Positions 33,867 through 41,404 of a stretch of 64,000 bases of DNA are shown one piece after another. Position numbers and translations under genes: made by a program. The stretch spans positions 1-64,000 of the forward strand of contig NZ_JACIIZ010000011.1 in assembly GCF_014205765.1 (NCBI RefSeq), given 5' to 3'. The DNA comes from Nitrospirillum iridis. Its GTDB lineage: Bacteria > Pseudomonadota > Alphaproteobacteria > Azospirillales > Azospirillaceae. Position 1 is the first letter of the stretch; each line of letters starts with the position of its first letter. The notes beneath the pieces were generated by a model, which searched no databases, was not told the origin of the DNA, and saw nothing but the letters and a program-made list of their open reading frames with translations.

Positions 33867-35521
33867 CGGCAGCGCTGAACGAACTGCGCACCCAGGTGAT
33901 CTGGACCCGGCTGATCTCCATCGTCGAGGAACAGGCCCAGACCCTGATGCGCACCGCCTTTTCCACCACGGTGCGCGACGCCGGCGACCTGTCGGCCGCC
34001 TTGTTCGATCTGGACGGGCGGCTGATCGCGGAGGCCGTGACCGGCACGCCGGGCCACGTCAACTCCATGGCCGCCGGTGTGCGGCATTTCCTGGCCAAGT
34101 TCCCCGTGACGACGATGGCGGAGGGGGACCACTTCATCACCAACGATCCCTGGCTGACCGCCGGCCATCTGCATGACGTGACCGTGCTGTCCCCGGCCTT
34201 CCACCGGGGGCGGATTGTTGGCCTGTTCGGCGTCTGCTGCCACCAGGTCGACATCGGCGGTCTGGGGCAGGGGCCGGACGGCCGTTCGGTCTTCGAGGAG
34301 GGCTTGCAGATCCCCCTGCTGAAACTGGCCAGCCGGGGTGTGCTGAACCAGGATTTGCTGGACATCCTCTGCCTGAACGTGCGCACGCCGTTGCAGGTGC
34401 GGGGCGACGTGCTGTCCTACATCTCCAGCAACGAGGCTGCCTCCCGCCGGCTCAGCGCCATGCTGGCCGAGTTCCGCCTGGAGGATTTGGCGGGCGTGGC
34501 GGACTACATCGTCGCCCGGTCGCTGGCGGCCACGCGGGCGGAGATCGCCAAGCTGCCGCAAGGCAGCTGGAGCAGCAGCCTGGTCATCGACGGCTATGAC
34601 CACCCCATCACCCTGCGCGCCCGCCTGACCATCGCCGGCGACCGCATCCTGGTCGACTATGACGGGACCGACGCCTGCGTGCCGCGCGGCATCAACGTCG
34701 TGCTCAACTACTGCCGCGCCTACACCATCTTCGGCCTGCGCTGTGTGGTTTCACCGGAGGTGCCGAACAACTATGGCGCGCTGCTGCCGTTCGAGGTGGT
34801 GGCGCCGGAGGGGTCCATCCTCAACGTCCAGCGTCCCTGGCCCGTCGCCGCGCGGCATGTCATCGGCCAGATGCTGCCCGACGTGGTCTTCGGCTGCCTG
34901 TCCCAGGCCATCCCGGAGCGGGTGCCGGCCGAGGGCAGCTCCTGCCTGTGGAGCGTGCAGCTGCGCGGGCGCCAGCCGGCTGATGCTCCGGGCGCCGGCG
35001 AGAGCTTCGACGCCATCTTCTTCAACAGCGGCGGTTCCGGCGCCCGCCCCCGGCAGGACGGCCTGTCCGGCACCGCCTTTCCCAGCGGCGTGCGCGCCAT
35101 GCCGGTGGAGATCACGGAGAACAGCGCCCCCATCGTCATCTGGCGCAAGGAACTGCTGACCGACAGCGGTGGCGTCGGTGAACGGCGGGGCGGCCTGGGT
35201 CAGCGGGTGGAGGTCGCCATGCGCGACGACAGCGCCTTCGAGGTGCTGGCCATGTTCGAGCGTGTGGACCATCCCGCCCAGGGGCGTGATGGCGGCGGCG
35301 ACGGCTCGCGCGGGGTTGTGCGTCTGGGCTCCGGCACGGCGATACAGGCCAAGGGGCTGCAGTCCATCCCCGCCGGGGACCGGCTGGTGCTGGACATCCC
35401 CGGGGGTGCCGGCCTGGGCGCGCCGGCCAGGCGCGCGGCCGCCCTGGTGGCCCATGATGTGGAAGAGGGCTTCGTGTCGGCCGAAGCCGCCGCCCGTGAT
35501 TACGGGGGCGGCGCCACCTGA
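33863..35521 (+). CDS. hyuB: Hydantoinase/oxoprolinase subunit B
   Basis: 552 residues. EEQAQTLMRTAFSTTVRDAGDLSAALFD, GHVNSMA, FITNDPWLTAGHLHDVTVLSP and the glycine-rich stretch ELLTDSGGVGERRGGLGQRVE are typical of HyuB. It forms the complex with HyuA. Its 3' end overlaps the convergent LysR gene by 22 bp. Confidence 0.9.
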   Translation: MTAALNELRTQVIWTRLISIVEEQAQTLMRTAFSTTVRDAGDLSAALFDLDGRLIAEAVTGTPGHVNSMAAGVRHFLAKFPVTTMAEGDHFITNDPWLTAGHLHDVTVLSPAFHRGRIVGLFGVCCHQVDIGGLGQGPDGRSVFEEGLQIPLLKLASRGVLNQDLLDILCLNVRTPLQVRGDVLSYISSNEAASRRLSAMLAEFRLEDLAGVADYIVARSLAATRAEIAKLPQGSWSSSLVIDGYDHPITLRARLTIAGDRILVDYDGTDACVPRGINVVLNYCRAYTIFGLRCVVSPEVPNNYGALLPFEVVAPEGSILNVQRPWPVAARHVIGQMLPDVVFGCLSQAIPERVPAEGSSCLWSVQLRGRQPADAPGAGESFDAIFFNSGGSGARPRQDGLSGTAFPSGVRAMPVEITENSAPIVIWRKELLTDSGGVGERRGGLGQRVEVAMRDDSAFEVLAMFERVDHPAQGRDGGGDGSRGVVRLGSGTAIQAKGLQSIPAGDRLVLDIPGGAGLGAPARRAAALVAHDVEEGFVSAEAAARDYGGGAT

Positions 35522-36483
35522 TCGTCGTACGACACCTTATCCTCGTCGTCCGGATAAAAGTCCCCCAGGGTGGGCAGCGAGCGGCAGTCGTGGAGTTCCC
35601 GGGCCATCTGCTCGGCGAACTTCGCGGCGGCCAGGGGCAGGGGCCGCCCCTTCAACTGGCCCAGCACCATCGGCCCGTAGGTGCGGTCCAGGTCGCTGAT
35701 CCGGCGCACCGCGTAGCGCGGATCGTTGCGCCACAGATCCGCGCCGATGTCGATCTGGAAGGCGATCAGGTCGGACACCGCGACAAGGTCGCCCAGCAGG
35801 TCGAAGCTGTTGGATTCCACCCCGATCGACAGCTTGGCGGAACTGGCGGCCAGCCGGCTTTCAATGATCTCCCGCCCGCCGAAGGATGATTCCGGCATGG
35901 CGGTTTCATATTCGGCGCATTCGCGCAGGCGGACCACCTCCTTGGCGGCCAGCGGGTGGTTGGCGTTCATGATGGCGACCAGGCCCTGGCCGATCGACAT
36001 GATCGGGTGCAGTTCCGGATGCCGCAGCGGCCGGAAGATCAGCACCAGGTCGATCTCGAACGCGGTCAGCTGGCGCATGGCCGTGGAATGATCCGTGACC
36101 GTGATCTTGAAGCGCACGTTGGGGTGCTTCTTGCGGAAGGCGGCGACCTGGCGCAGCACGAAGCCGCGCGCGACGGCCTGGCTGCAGGCCAGCCGGATTT
36201 CGCCGCGCTGCAGCCCGGCCAGCTCCTCGATTTCCGAATAGACGCGGCGCAGCTCCGCCGACTGCGACCGGATCCAGCGGATCAGCACCTCACCCGCCGC
36301 CGTCAGGCGGACACCGGAGGAATGCCGCTCGAAGATCGGGGCGCCCAGGTCGTGTTCCACGTCCTGGATGCGCCGCAGCAGGGCGGACGGCGTGACGTTC
36401 AGGCGTTCCGCCGCCTGGCGCACCGATCCGATGCGGGCGACTTCGTTGATGTAGAGCCAAATTCGCTGATTACGCAGAGCCAT
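35500..36483 (-). CDS. LysR-family transcriptional regulator
   Basis: 327 residues. The N-terminal winged helix (ARIGSVRQAAERLNVTPSALLRRIQDVEHDLGAPIFERHSSGVRLTAAGE) is followed by an effector domain with RGEIRLACSQAVARGFV. The acidic C-terminal tail (FYPDDEDKVSYDD) is unusual. It converges with hyuB and is divergent from the SDR at 36659, so it may control either. Confidence 0.9.
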   Translation of the reverse strand: MALRNQRIWLYINEVARIGSVRQAAERLNVTPSALLRRIQDVEHDLGAPIFERHSSGVRLTAAGEVLIRWIRSQSAELRRVYSEIEELAGLQRGEIRLACSQAVARGFVLRQVAAFRKKHPNVRFKITVTDHSTAMRQLTAFEIDLVLIFRPLRHPELHPIMSIGQGLVAIMNANHPLAAKEVVRLRECAEYETAMPESSFGGREIIESRLAASSAKLSIGVESNSFDLLGDLVAVSDLIAFQIDIGADLWRNDPRYAVRRISDLDRTYGPMVLGQLKGRPLPLAAAKFAEQMARELHDCRSLPTLGDFYPDDEDKVSYDDQVAPPP

Positions 36484-36658
36484 GACGGGTCCCTGTTCGT
36501 TTTTGGGCTACGCCGCACCCCAGCTTTAGCACAACTGCGGCAACGGCATATCTTTAATGTCAACGGGGTGGGGCACTGACCTTCCGATCTTGTGTTCCCA
36601 GATTGACCTAAAATTGATCAAATATCCATAGCCGCCTGAAGCAATATAGAGGAATGAA

Positions 36659-37450
36659 ATGGATCTGTTCCTTAAAGGAAAGAAGATTCTTGTCACGGGG
36701 GCCGGCAAAGGCATGGGGCCGGAAATCTGTCTTTCTTTTGCGGAAGAGGGGGCGGATATTGCGATTTTGGGCAGGGACATGGCGCCGCTGACCGAATTGG
36801 CGGCGAAAATAGAAGGGCAGGGCGTACGCGCGCTGGTGCTGTCGTGCGATGTGCTGGACGCCGCGCAATGCGACGCCGCCGTTTCGGCAACGGTGGCGGC
36901 GTTCGGCCAGGTGGACGTTCTGGTCAACGTGGCCGGCGGTACCGGCCCGGTGGGCACCACCGCCTGGGAGACCACGCCGGAGGCCTTCGATGAGATCATC
37001 CGCCTCAACATGACCGGCTGCTTCAACACCATGCGCGCCGTGCTGCCAGGCATGATCGCGCGCCGCTATGGCAAGATCGTCAATGTCGGCGGCACCTTTG
37101 GCCTGCGCGGCCGCGCCGGGCGCATGGCCTATTCCGCGTCCAAGTGGGGCCTGCGCGGCATCACCAAGTCCACGGCGATCGAGGCCGGGCCCCACAACAT
37201 CAACGTCAACATCGTCGCCCCCGGCATGGTGGACGGCCCGCGCTTCCGCACCAAGGTCATGCCGGCCATGGCCAAGGCGCGCGGCCTGACGGAGGAGGAG
37301 GTGATCGCGGAGCACGCGGCCGAATACGCGCTGCGCCGCATCAGCACCGCCCGGGACGTGGCCGCCGCCTGCCTGTTCCTGGCCTCAGACGTTTCCAAGC
37401 AGATCACGGGTGTCGACCTGCCGGTCGACGGCGGCTGGGCTGCGCTTTAG
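36659..37450 (+). CDS. SDR-family oxidoreductase
   Basis: 263 residues. ILVTGAGKGMGPEICL (cofactor loop), VNVAGGTGPVG, VGGTFGLRGRAGRMAYSASKWGLRG (active site) and VDLPVDGGWA. Close in motif to the SDR at 18935. AGAGGA ribosome site before the ATG. The dihydroorotase-like gene follows across repeat copy C. Confidence 0.88.
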   Translation: MDLFLKGKKILVTGAGKGMGPEICLSFAEEGADIAILGRDMAPLTELAAKIEGQGVRALVLSCDVLDAAQCDAAVSATVAAFGQVDVLVNVAGGTGPVGTTAWETTPEAFDEIIRLNMTGCFNTMRAVLPGMIARRYGKIVNVGGTFGLRGRAGRMAYSASKWGLRGITKSTAIEAGPHNINVNIVAPGMVDGPRFRTKVMPAMAKARGLTEEEVIAEHAAEYALRRISTARDVAAACLFLASDVSKQITGVDLPVDGGWAAL

Positions 37451-37461
37451 CTTTTAAAAAT

Positions 37462-37553
37462 CCCCTCAATCGCCGGGCGCGGCCATCCGGCCGCTTGGCT
37501 TCCTCGCTCCGCCCTGCGGTGCTCGGCATCCGGCGGACGCGGTCGCGTCCTAG
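37462..37553 (-). repeat. Structured intergenic repeat, copy C
   Basis: On the minus strand: stem I GGACGC-GACC-GCGTCC (37535-37550), GCCGGA, GCGAGGAAGCCAAG, stem II GCGGCC-GGAT-GGCCGC (37479-37494), then GCGCCCGGCGATTGAGGGG. It lacks the leading CAGCGGCA hairpin. Lies between the SDR and the dihydroorotase-like gene. Confidence 0.82.
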
Positions 37554-37593
37554 GGCGGTAAGAGCAAACGGCATCATTCCTGGGAAAAGCATC

Positions 37594-39012
37594 ATGAAGG
37601 CAGACATCGTCATCAACGGCGCCACGCTGGTCACCGACAGCGCGCAGTTCCAGGCCTCTATCGCCATCAAGGATGGCATGATCCTATCCATCGGCGCGGC
37701 CGACGCAATGCCGGAGGCGACTGAGGTGGTGGACGCCTCGGGCAAGTACATCCTGCCCGGTGCCATTGACGCCCATGTGCATTTCCGTGACCCCGGCTAC
37801 ACCCACAAGGAAACGTGGGAGACGGGGACGGCCAGCGCCGCCATGGGGGGTGTCACCACCGTGTTCGAGATGCCCAACACCAATCCGCCCACCGGCACGG
37901 TGGAGGCACTGAACCTCAAGCTGAAATCCGCCGAGCAAGCCTATGTCGACTTCGGCATCTACGGCCTGCTGGGTGAGGAGAACCTGACCGAGCTGGAGGC
38001 CCTGATCGAAGGCGGCGTCGCCGGGTTCAAGTGCTTCATGGGCAACACTTTCGGCAACCTGCCGTCGCCGCCCACCGGCGCCATCCTGGAAGGCTTCGAG
38101 ATCGTCGCCAAGCACGGCTACCGCATCGCCCTGCATGCCGAGAACGCCTCCATCATGGCGCGGCGCTCCAAGAAGCTGAAGGAGGCCGGCCGCTGCGACC
38201 CGCTGGCCCACCTGGACGCCCGTCCGCCGGTGGTGGCGACGGAGGCGGTGTCCCGCGCCGCCATCCTGGCGGAGTGGACCGGGGCCCGCATCCACATCCT
38301 GCACGTCTCCTCCGGTGACGAACTGCGCCCCCTGCGGGAGGCTAAGGCGCGGGGCGTGGACATCACGGCGGAGACCTGTCCGCATTACCTGCTGTTGGAT
38401 GAGCGGGCCTACACGGAAAAGAAGTCGCTGATCCGCGTGAACCCGCCGGTACGCGAGAAGACGCACCAGGACCAGCTGTGGGCCGCCGTGCAGGACGGCA
38501 CCATCGACATGATCGCCACCGACCACGCCCCGCATTCGCATGAGGAAAAGCACAAGGACGACATCTGGACGACGGATTGCGGCTTCACCGGGGTGCAGAC
38601 GCAGATGCCGCTGATGCTGACCCAGGTGGGTGCCGGCCGCCTGGCGCTGACCGACTATGTGCGCATGACCTCGCTGGCACCGGCCAAGGCCTTTGGCCTC
38701 TACCCGCGCAAGGGCGCGCTGCTGCCCGGATCGGACGCCGACCTGGTGGTCATCGACATGGAGCGGGAAACCCAGGTGGATTCGGCCAAGTTGAAGTCCA
38801 AGGGCTCCAGCACCCCCTTCCACGGCCATGCGGCCAAGGGCGCGCCGGTGCATACCCTGGTTCGCGGCCGCTTCGTCATGCGGGATGGCGCCCTCGTCAC
38901 GGAGGCCAAGGGCCACGGCCGCAACGTCCGCCGTATCCAGCAGATGCCGACGCCCAAGCCCCGCAACGTCGAGACGACCACGGCGGCCATCGTCAAGAAG
39001 AACCGTCGATAA
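37594..39012 (+). CDS. Dihydroorotase/allantoinase-type cyclic amidohydrolase
   Basis: 472 residues from the ATG at 37594. DAHVHFRDPGYTHKE (60-74) is the metal-binding HxH with the dihydroorotase/allantoinase RDPG. GFKCFMGN holds the lysine expected to be carbamylated. ALHAENA, HILHVSSGDEL and IATDHAPHSHEEK supply the other metal ligands. Pathways of this family open cyclic diamides (dihydroorotate, allantoin, hydantoin). The C-terminal extension (KPRNVETTTAAIVKKNRR) is basic. Set beside HyuAB it suggests a cyclic ureide or imide substrate for the island. Confidence 0.88.
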   Translation: MKADIVINGATLVTDSAQFQASIAIKDGMILSIGAADAMPEATEVVDASGKYILPGAIDAHVHFRDPGYTHKETWETGTASAAMGGVTTVFEMPNTNPPTGTVEALNLKLKSAEQAYVDFGIYGLLGEENLTELEALIEGGVAGFKCFMGNTFGNLPSPPTGAILEGFEIVAKHGYRIALHAENASIMARRSKKLKEAGRCDPLAHLDARPPVVATEAVSRAAILAEWTGARIHILHVSSGDELRPLREAKARGVDITAETCPHYLLLDERAYTEKKSLIRVNPPVREKTHQDQLWAAVQDGTIDMIATDHAPHSHEEKHKDDIWTTDCGFTGVQTQMPLMLTQVGAGRLALTDYVRMTSLAPAKAFGLYPRKGALLPGSDADLVVIDMERETQVDSAKLKSKGSSTPFHGHAAKGAPVHTLVRGRFVMRDGALVTEAKGHGRNVRRIQQMPTPKPRNVETTTAAIVKKNRR

Positions 39013-39092
39013 GAGGTTCGTGACTGCGAGATCGCCAAGACTGGCAACAACAGGCGCGTGGGGGCCGGTGATCACGCGGATCGGTCAGCCGT

Positions 39093-40004
39093 TCAGAGTT
39101 CCTCCGCCGACACACATTCTTTCAGGAAGTTCCTGAGCCACAGGATGCCGGCATCGTGCTCCAACTGTGAATGCCACTGCATCGTCTCAACGAGGGGAGG
39201 AAATTCGATGGGGACGGGGAGGATGCGGAGCGGCATGTATTGCGCATAAAGGCGAGCCAGGCGGGTGTGCATGGTGGTGATGAGATCCGTGCCGACGATG
39301 ATGGAGGCGACGGATGAGAAGTCGGGCGCGACGGCGGCGATTTTCCGGACCGCCCCGAAGCGGTTCAGGAACCACTGCTCAAACGCGCCGGAACGTCTGC
39401 CACCCATCATCACCGTCACATGGGTCATTTCCAGGTATCGCTCAAAGGTCAGGGGCTCGGGAATGTCGCCGTTGCCCATCCAGACGACACAGCTATGGGT
39501 TTCCTTGAACAGAATTTCCCTTGGCTGCTCCGGGGCGAGGTAGGCCTCCGGGGAAATGATCAAATCAAGATCGCCGCAATTCAGCCGGTTGCCCATGTCG
39601 TCGCTGGTGGCGCTGATGTCGAACCGGATGTCTGGCGCGTCGTGTCGCAAGCGTCGGATGGCGTGGGACAGCACCACCTCGGTCACATAATCGGACGCGG
39701 CGATGCGGAACGGGCGCTGGGCGGTGGCGGGATCGAAAGCCGGCCGCGCCTCGATGGCGTTCCGCACCCGGACAAGGATCTCCCGCACGGGTTCCATCAT
39801 GCCCTGGGCCAGGGGTGTTGGCGTCATGGTGCGGCCGACCATCACCATGATCTCATCATTGAAATACGCCCGTAGGCGGGCCAATGCCCCGCTTGTGGCC
39901 GATTGGCTCAAGTGCAGGCGATGGGCGGCGCGGGAGACGCTGCGTTCCTCCAGCAGCACATCGAGAGCGACCAACAGGTTCAGGTCCAGACGGCGGAAGC
40001 GCAT
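39093..40004 (-). CDS. LysR-family regulator (NodD/LinR-like)
   Basis: 303 residues. RFRRLDLNLLVALDVLLEERSVSRAAHRLHLSQSATSGALARLRAYFND is the winged helix typical of the NodD/LinR branch, and FRIAASDYVTEVVL starts the effector domain. A perfect 11-bp hairpin abuts its start codon and contains the only G-rich ribosome-site candidate, so translation may be controlled. It follows the receptor-transporter pair on the same strand. Confidence 0.9.
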   Translation of the reverse strand: MRFRRLDLNLLVALDVLLEERSVSRAAHRLHLSQSATSGALARLRAYFNDEIMVMVGRTMTPTPLAQGMMEPVREILVRVRNAIEARPAFDPATAQRPFRIAASDYVTEVVLSHAIRRLRHDAPDIRFDISATSDDMGNRLNCGDLDLIISPEAYLAPEQPREILFKETHSCVVWMGNGDIPEPLTFERYLEMTHVTVMMGGRRSGAFEQWFLNRFGAVRKIAAVAPDFSSVASIIVGTDLITTMHTRLARLYAQYMPLRILPVPIEFPPLVETMQWHSQLEHDAGILWLRNFLKECVSAEEL

Positions 40005-40039
40005 GGGGGCCCCACGGGTGTCAGGGCGGTGGGGCCCCC
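40005..40039 (-). promoter_or_regulatory. Hairpin abutting the LysR start codon, possible terminator or translation switch
   Basis: GGGGGCCCCAC (40005-40015) pairs perfectly with GTGGGGCCCCC (40029-40039). On the minus strand the stem ends one base before the ATG, so the G-rich ribosome site would be paired. It also follows the MFS gene by 22 bp and could end that transcript. Confidence 0.55.
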
Positions 40040-40060
40040 AAGGGCCTCCGCCGCCCGGTA

Positions 40061-41404
40061 TTATTGCGGGTGACGGGCGCGCTCATAGACGCGCTGGCCG
40101 GCCAGGCAGGCGATGAAGCCGGCGACGATCACCGGACACAGGACGATCAGCAGCGATCCACTGAGGGCGTGGGGGTCGCGCAGGACATGGTCAGTCACCA
40201 GCGCGATCAGGGTCGGGGCCACGCCCATGCCCAACAGGCCCGAGAAGATGAAGTGCAGGGCGGTGGCCCGCCCGCGCAGGCGGTTGGGGGTGATATCCTG
40301 GATGGTCGGTGGCACGCTGGCCAGGCCCAGGCCACTGCCGAAGGTCAAGAGGGCCACCGCCATCAGCGCCGCCTCCTTCCCGGGCGCCACCGCCAAGGCC
40401 AACAGGCCGACCAGCGCGATGGGCCACCAGATCAGCGGGATGAGGAAGCGGCCGCCAGGCCGCCCCGATGCCACCAGCCGGTCGCTGAGATAGCCGCTGG
40501 CCAGGCAGCCCAGCACACCGGCGACCGCGTTGACCGGGCCCAGGGTCAGCCCCACCTGGGCCGGCTTCATGCCATAGGTGCGGATGAAGAAGCTGGCCCC
40601 CCAGGCGGCGAAGGTCAGCCCGACGAACGCGGTCAGCGCGGAGACGAAGTAGACGGCGGTATAGGCGCCCTTGAATGAGCGCAGGTGGGTGAAGAACTGC
40701 TGGAAGGTCGGCTTGGCCTCGCCCTGCGCGCCCTTGCGGCTTTCCTCCCGCACCGTGGCCATCAGCAGGGCCAGCAGCAGGCCCGGCAGGCCGACCAGGA
40801 AAAAGACGGCCTTCCAGGTGCTGGTCGGCCCCAGCCCCGGCATGGCCACCTGTGGCGCGTCCCCCAGGAACCGCAGCACCATACCGCCCAGCAGCAGCGA
40901 GGCGCCGACACCCAGGTAGTTGGACATGTTGTAGGTGCTCATCGCCCGGCCGCGCCGCTGGGGCGGGAAATAGTCGGCGATCAGGGAATAGGCGGCGGGG
41001 GCCAGGCAGGCTTCGCCGATGCCCACGCCGGCGCGGGCGACGAACAGCTGCCAGTAGCTGGTCGCCAGCCCGCAGGCGAAGGTCATCACGCTCCACAGCG
41101 CGATGCCCACCGCCAGGATGGCGCGTCTGTTCGCGCGATCGACCACCGCGCCGAAGGGCAGGCCGAACGCGACATAGAACAGGGCGAAGGCCGTCCCCTG
41201 AAGAAGGCTGATCTGCGTGTCGGTGATCGCCAGTTCGGCCTTGATGGGTTCCACCAGCAAGGAGATCAGGTAGCGGTCGAGGTATGAGGTGACCCCGACG
41301 ATCAACAGGACCAGCACCACATACCAGGCGTAGCCGGGGGCCGGATACTCCCCGGCAGGCGCGGCCTGGACGGACCGGCTTTCCGAACGCGGATCAGCGG
41401 TCAT
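40061..41404 (-). CDS. MFS transporter (anion:cation symporter / Spinster-like)
   Basis: 447 residues from the ATG at 41404, twelve hydrophobic segments. SYLDRYLISLLVEPIKAELAITDTQISLLQG and GLPFGAVVDRANRRAIL are the family start and loop 2-3 motif. RAGVGIGEACLAPAAYSLIADYFPPQRRGRAMSTYNM is the segment 4-6 signature. It should carry the compound delivered to the periplasm by the coupled TonB receptor. Start and receptor stop share one base (TGATG). Confidence 0.88.
   Translation of the reverse strand: MTADPRSESRSVQAAPAGEYPAPGYAWYVVLVLLIVGVTSYLDRYLISLLVEPIKAELAITDTQISLLQGTAFALFYVAFGLPFGAVVDRANRRAILAVGIALWSVMTFACGLATSYWQLFVARAGVGIGEACLAPAAYSLIADYFPPQRRGRAMSTYNMSNYLGVGASLLLGGMVLRFLGDAPQVAMPGLGPTSTWKAVFFLVGLPGLLLALLMATVREESRKGAQGEAKPTFQQFFTHLRSFKGAYTAVYFVSALTAFVGLTFAAWGASFFIRTYGMKPAQVGLTLGPVNAVAGVLGCLASGYLSDRLVASGRPGGRFLIPLIWWPIALVGLLALAVAPGKEAALMAVALLTFGSGLGLASVPPTIQDITPNRLRGRATALHFIFSGLLGMGVAPTLIALVTDHVLRDPHALSGSLLIVLCPVIVAGFIACLAGQRVYERARHPQ

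Noticed and set aside
37144-37593. 5' extension of the dihydroorotase-like frame over the SDR gene
   Set aside because: The extension overlaps the SDR and repeat copy C. The ATG at 37594 starts with the family sequence MKADIVINGATLV.
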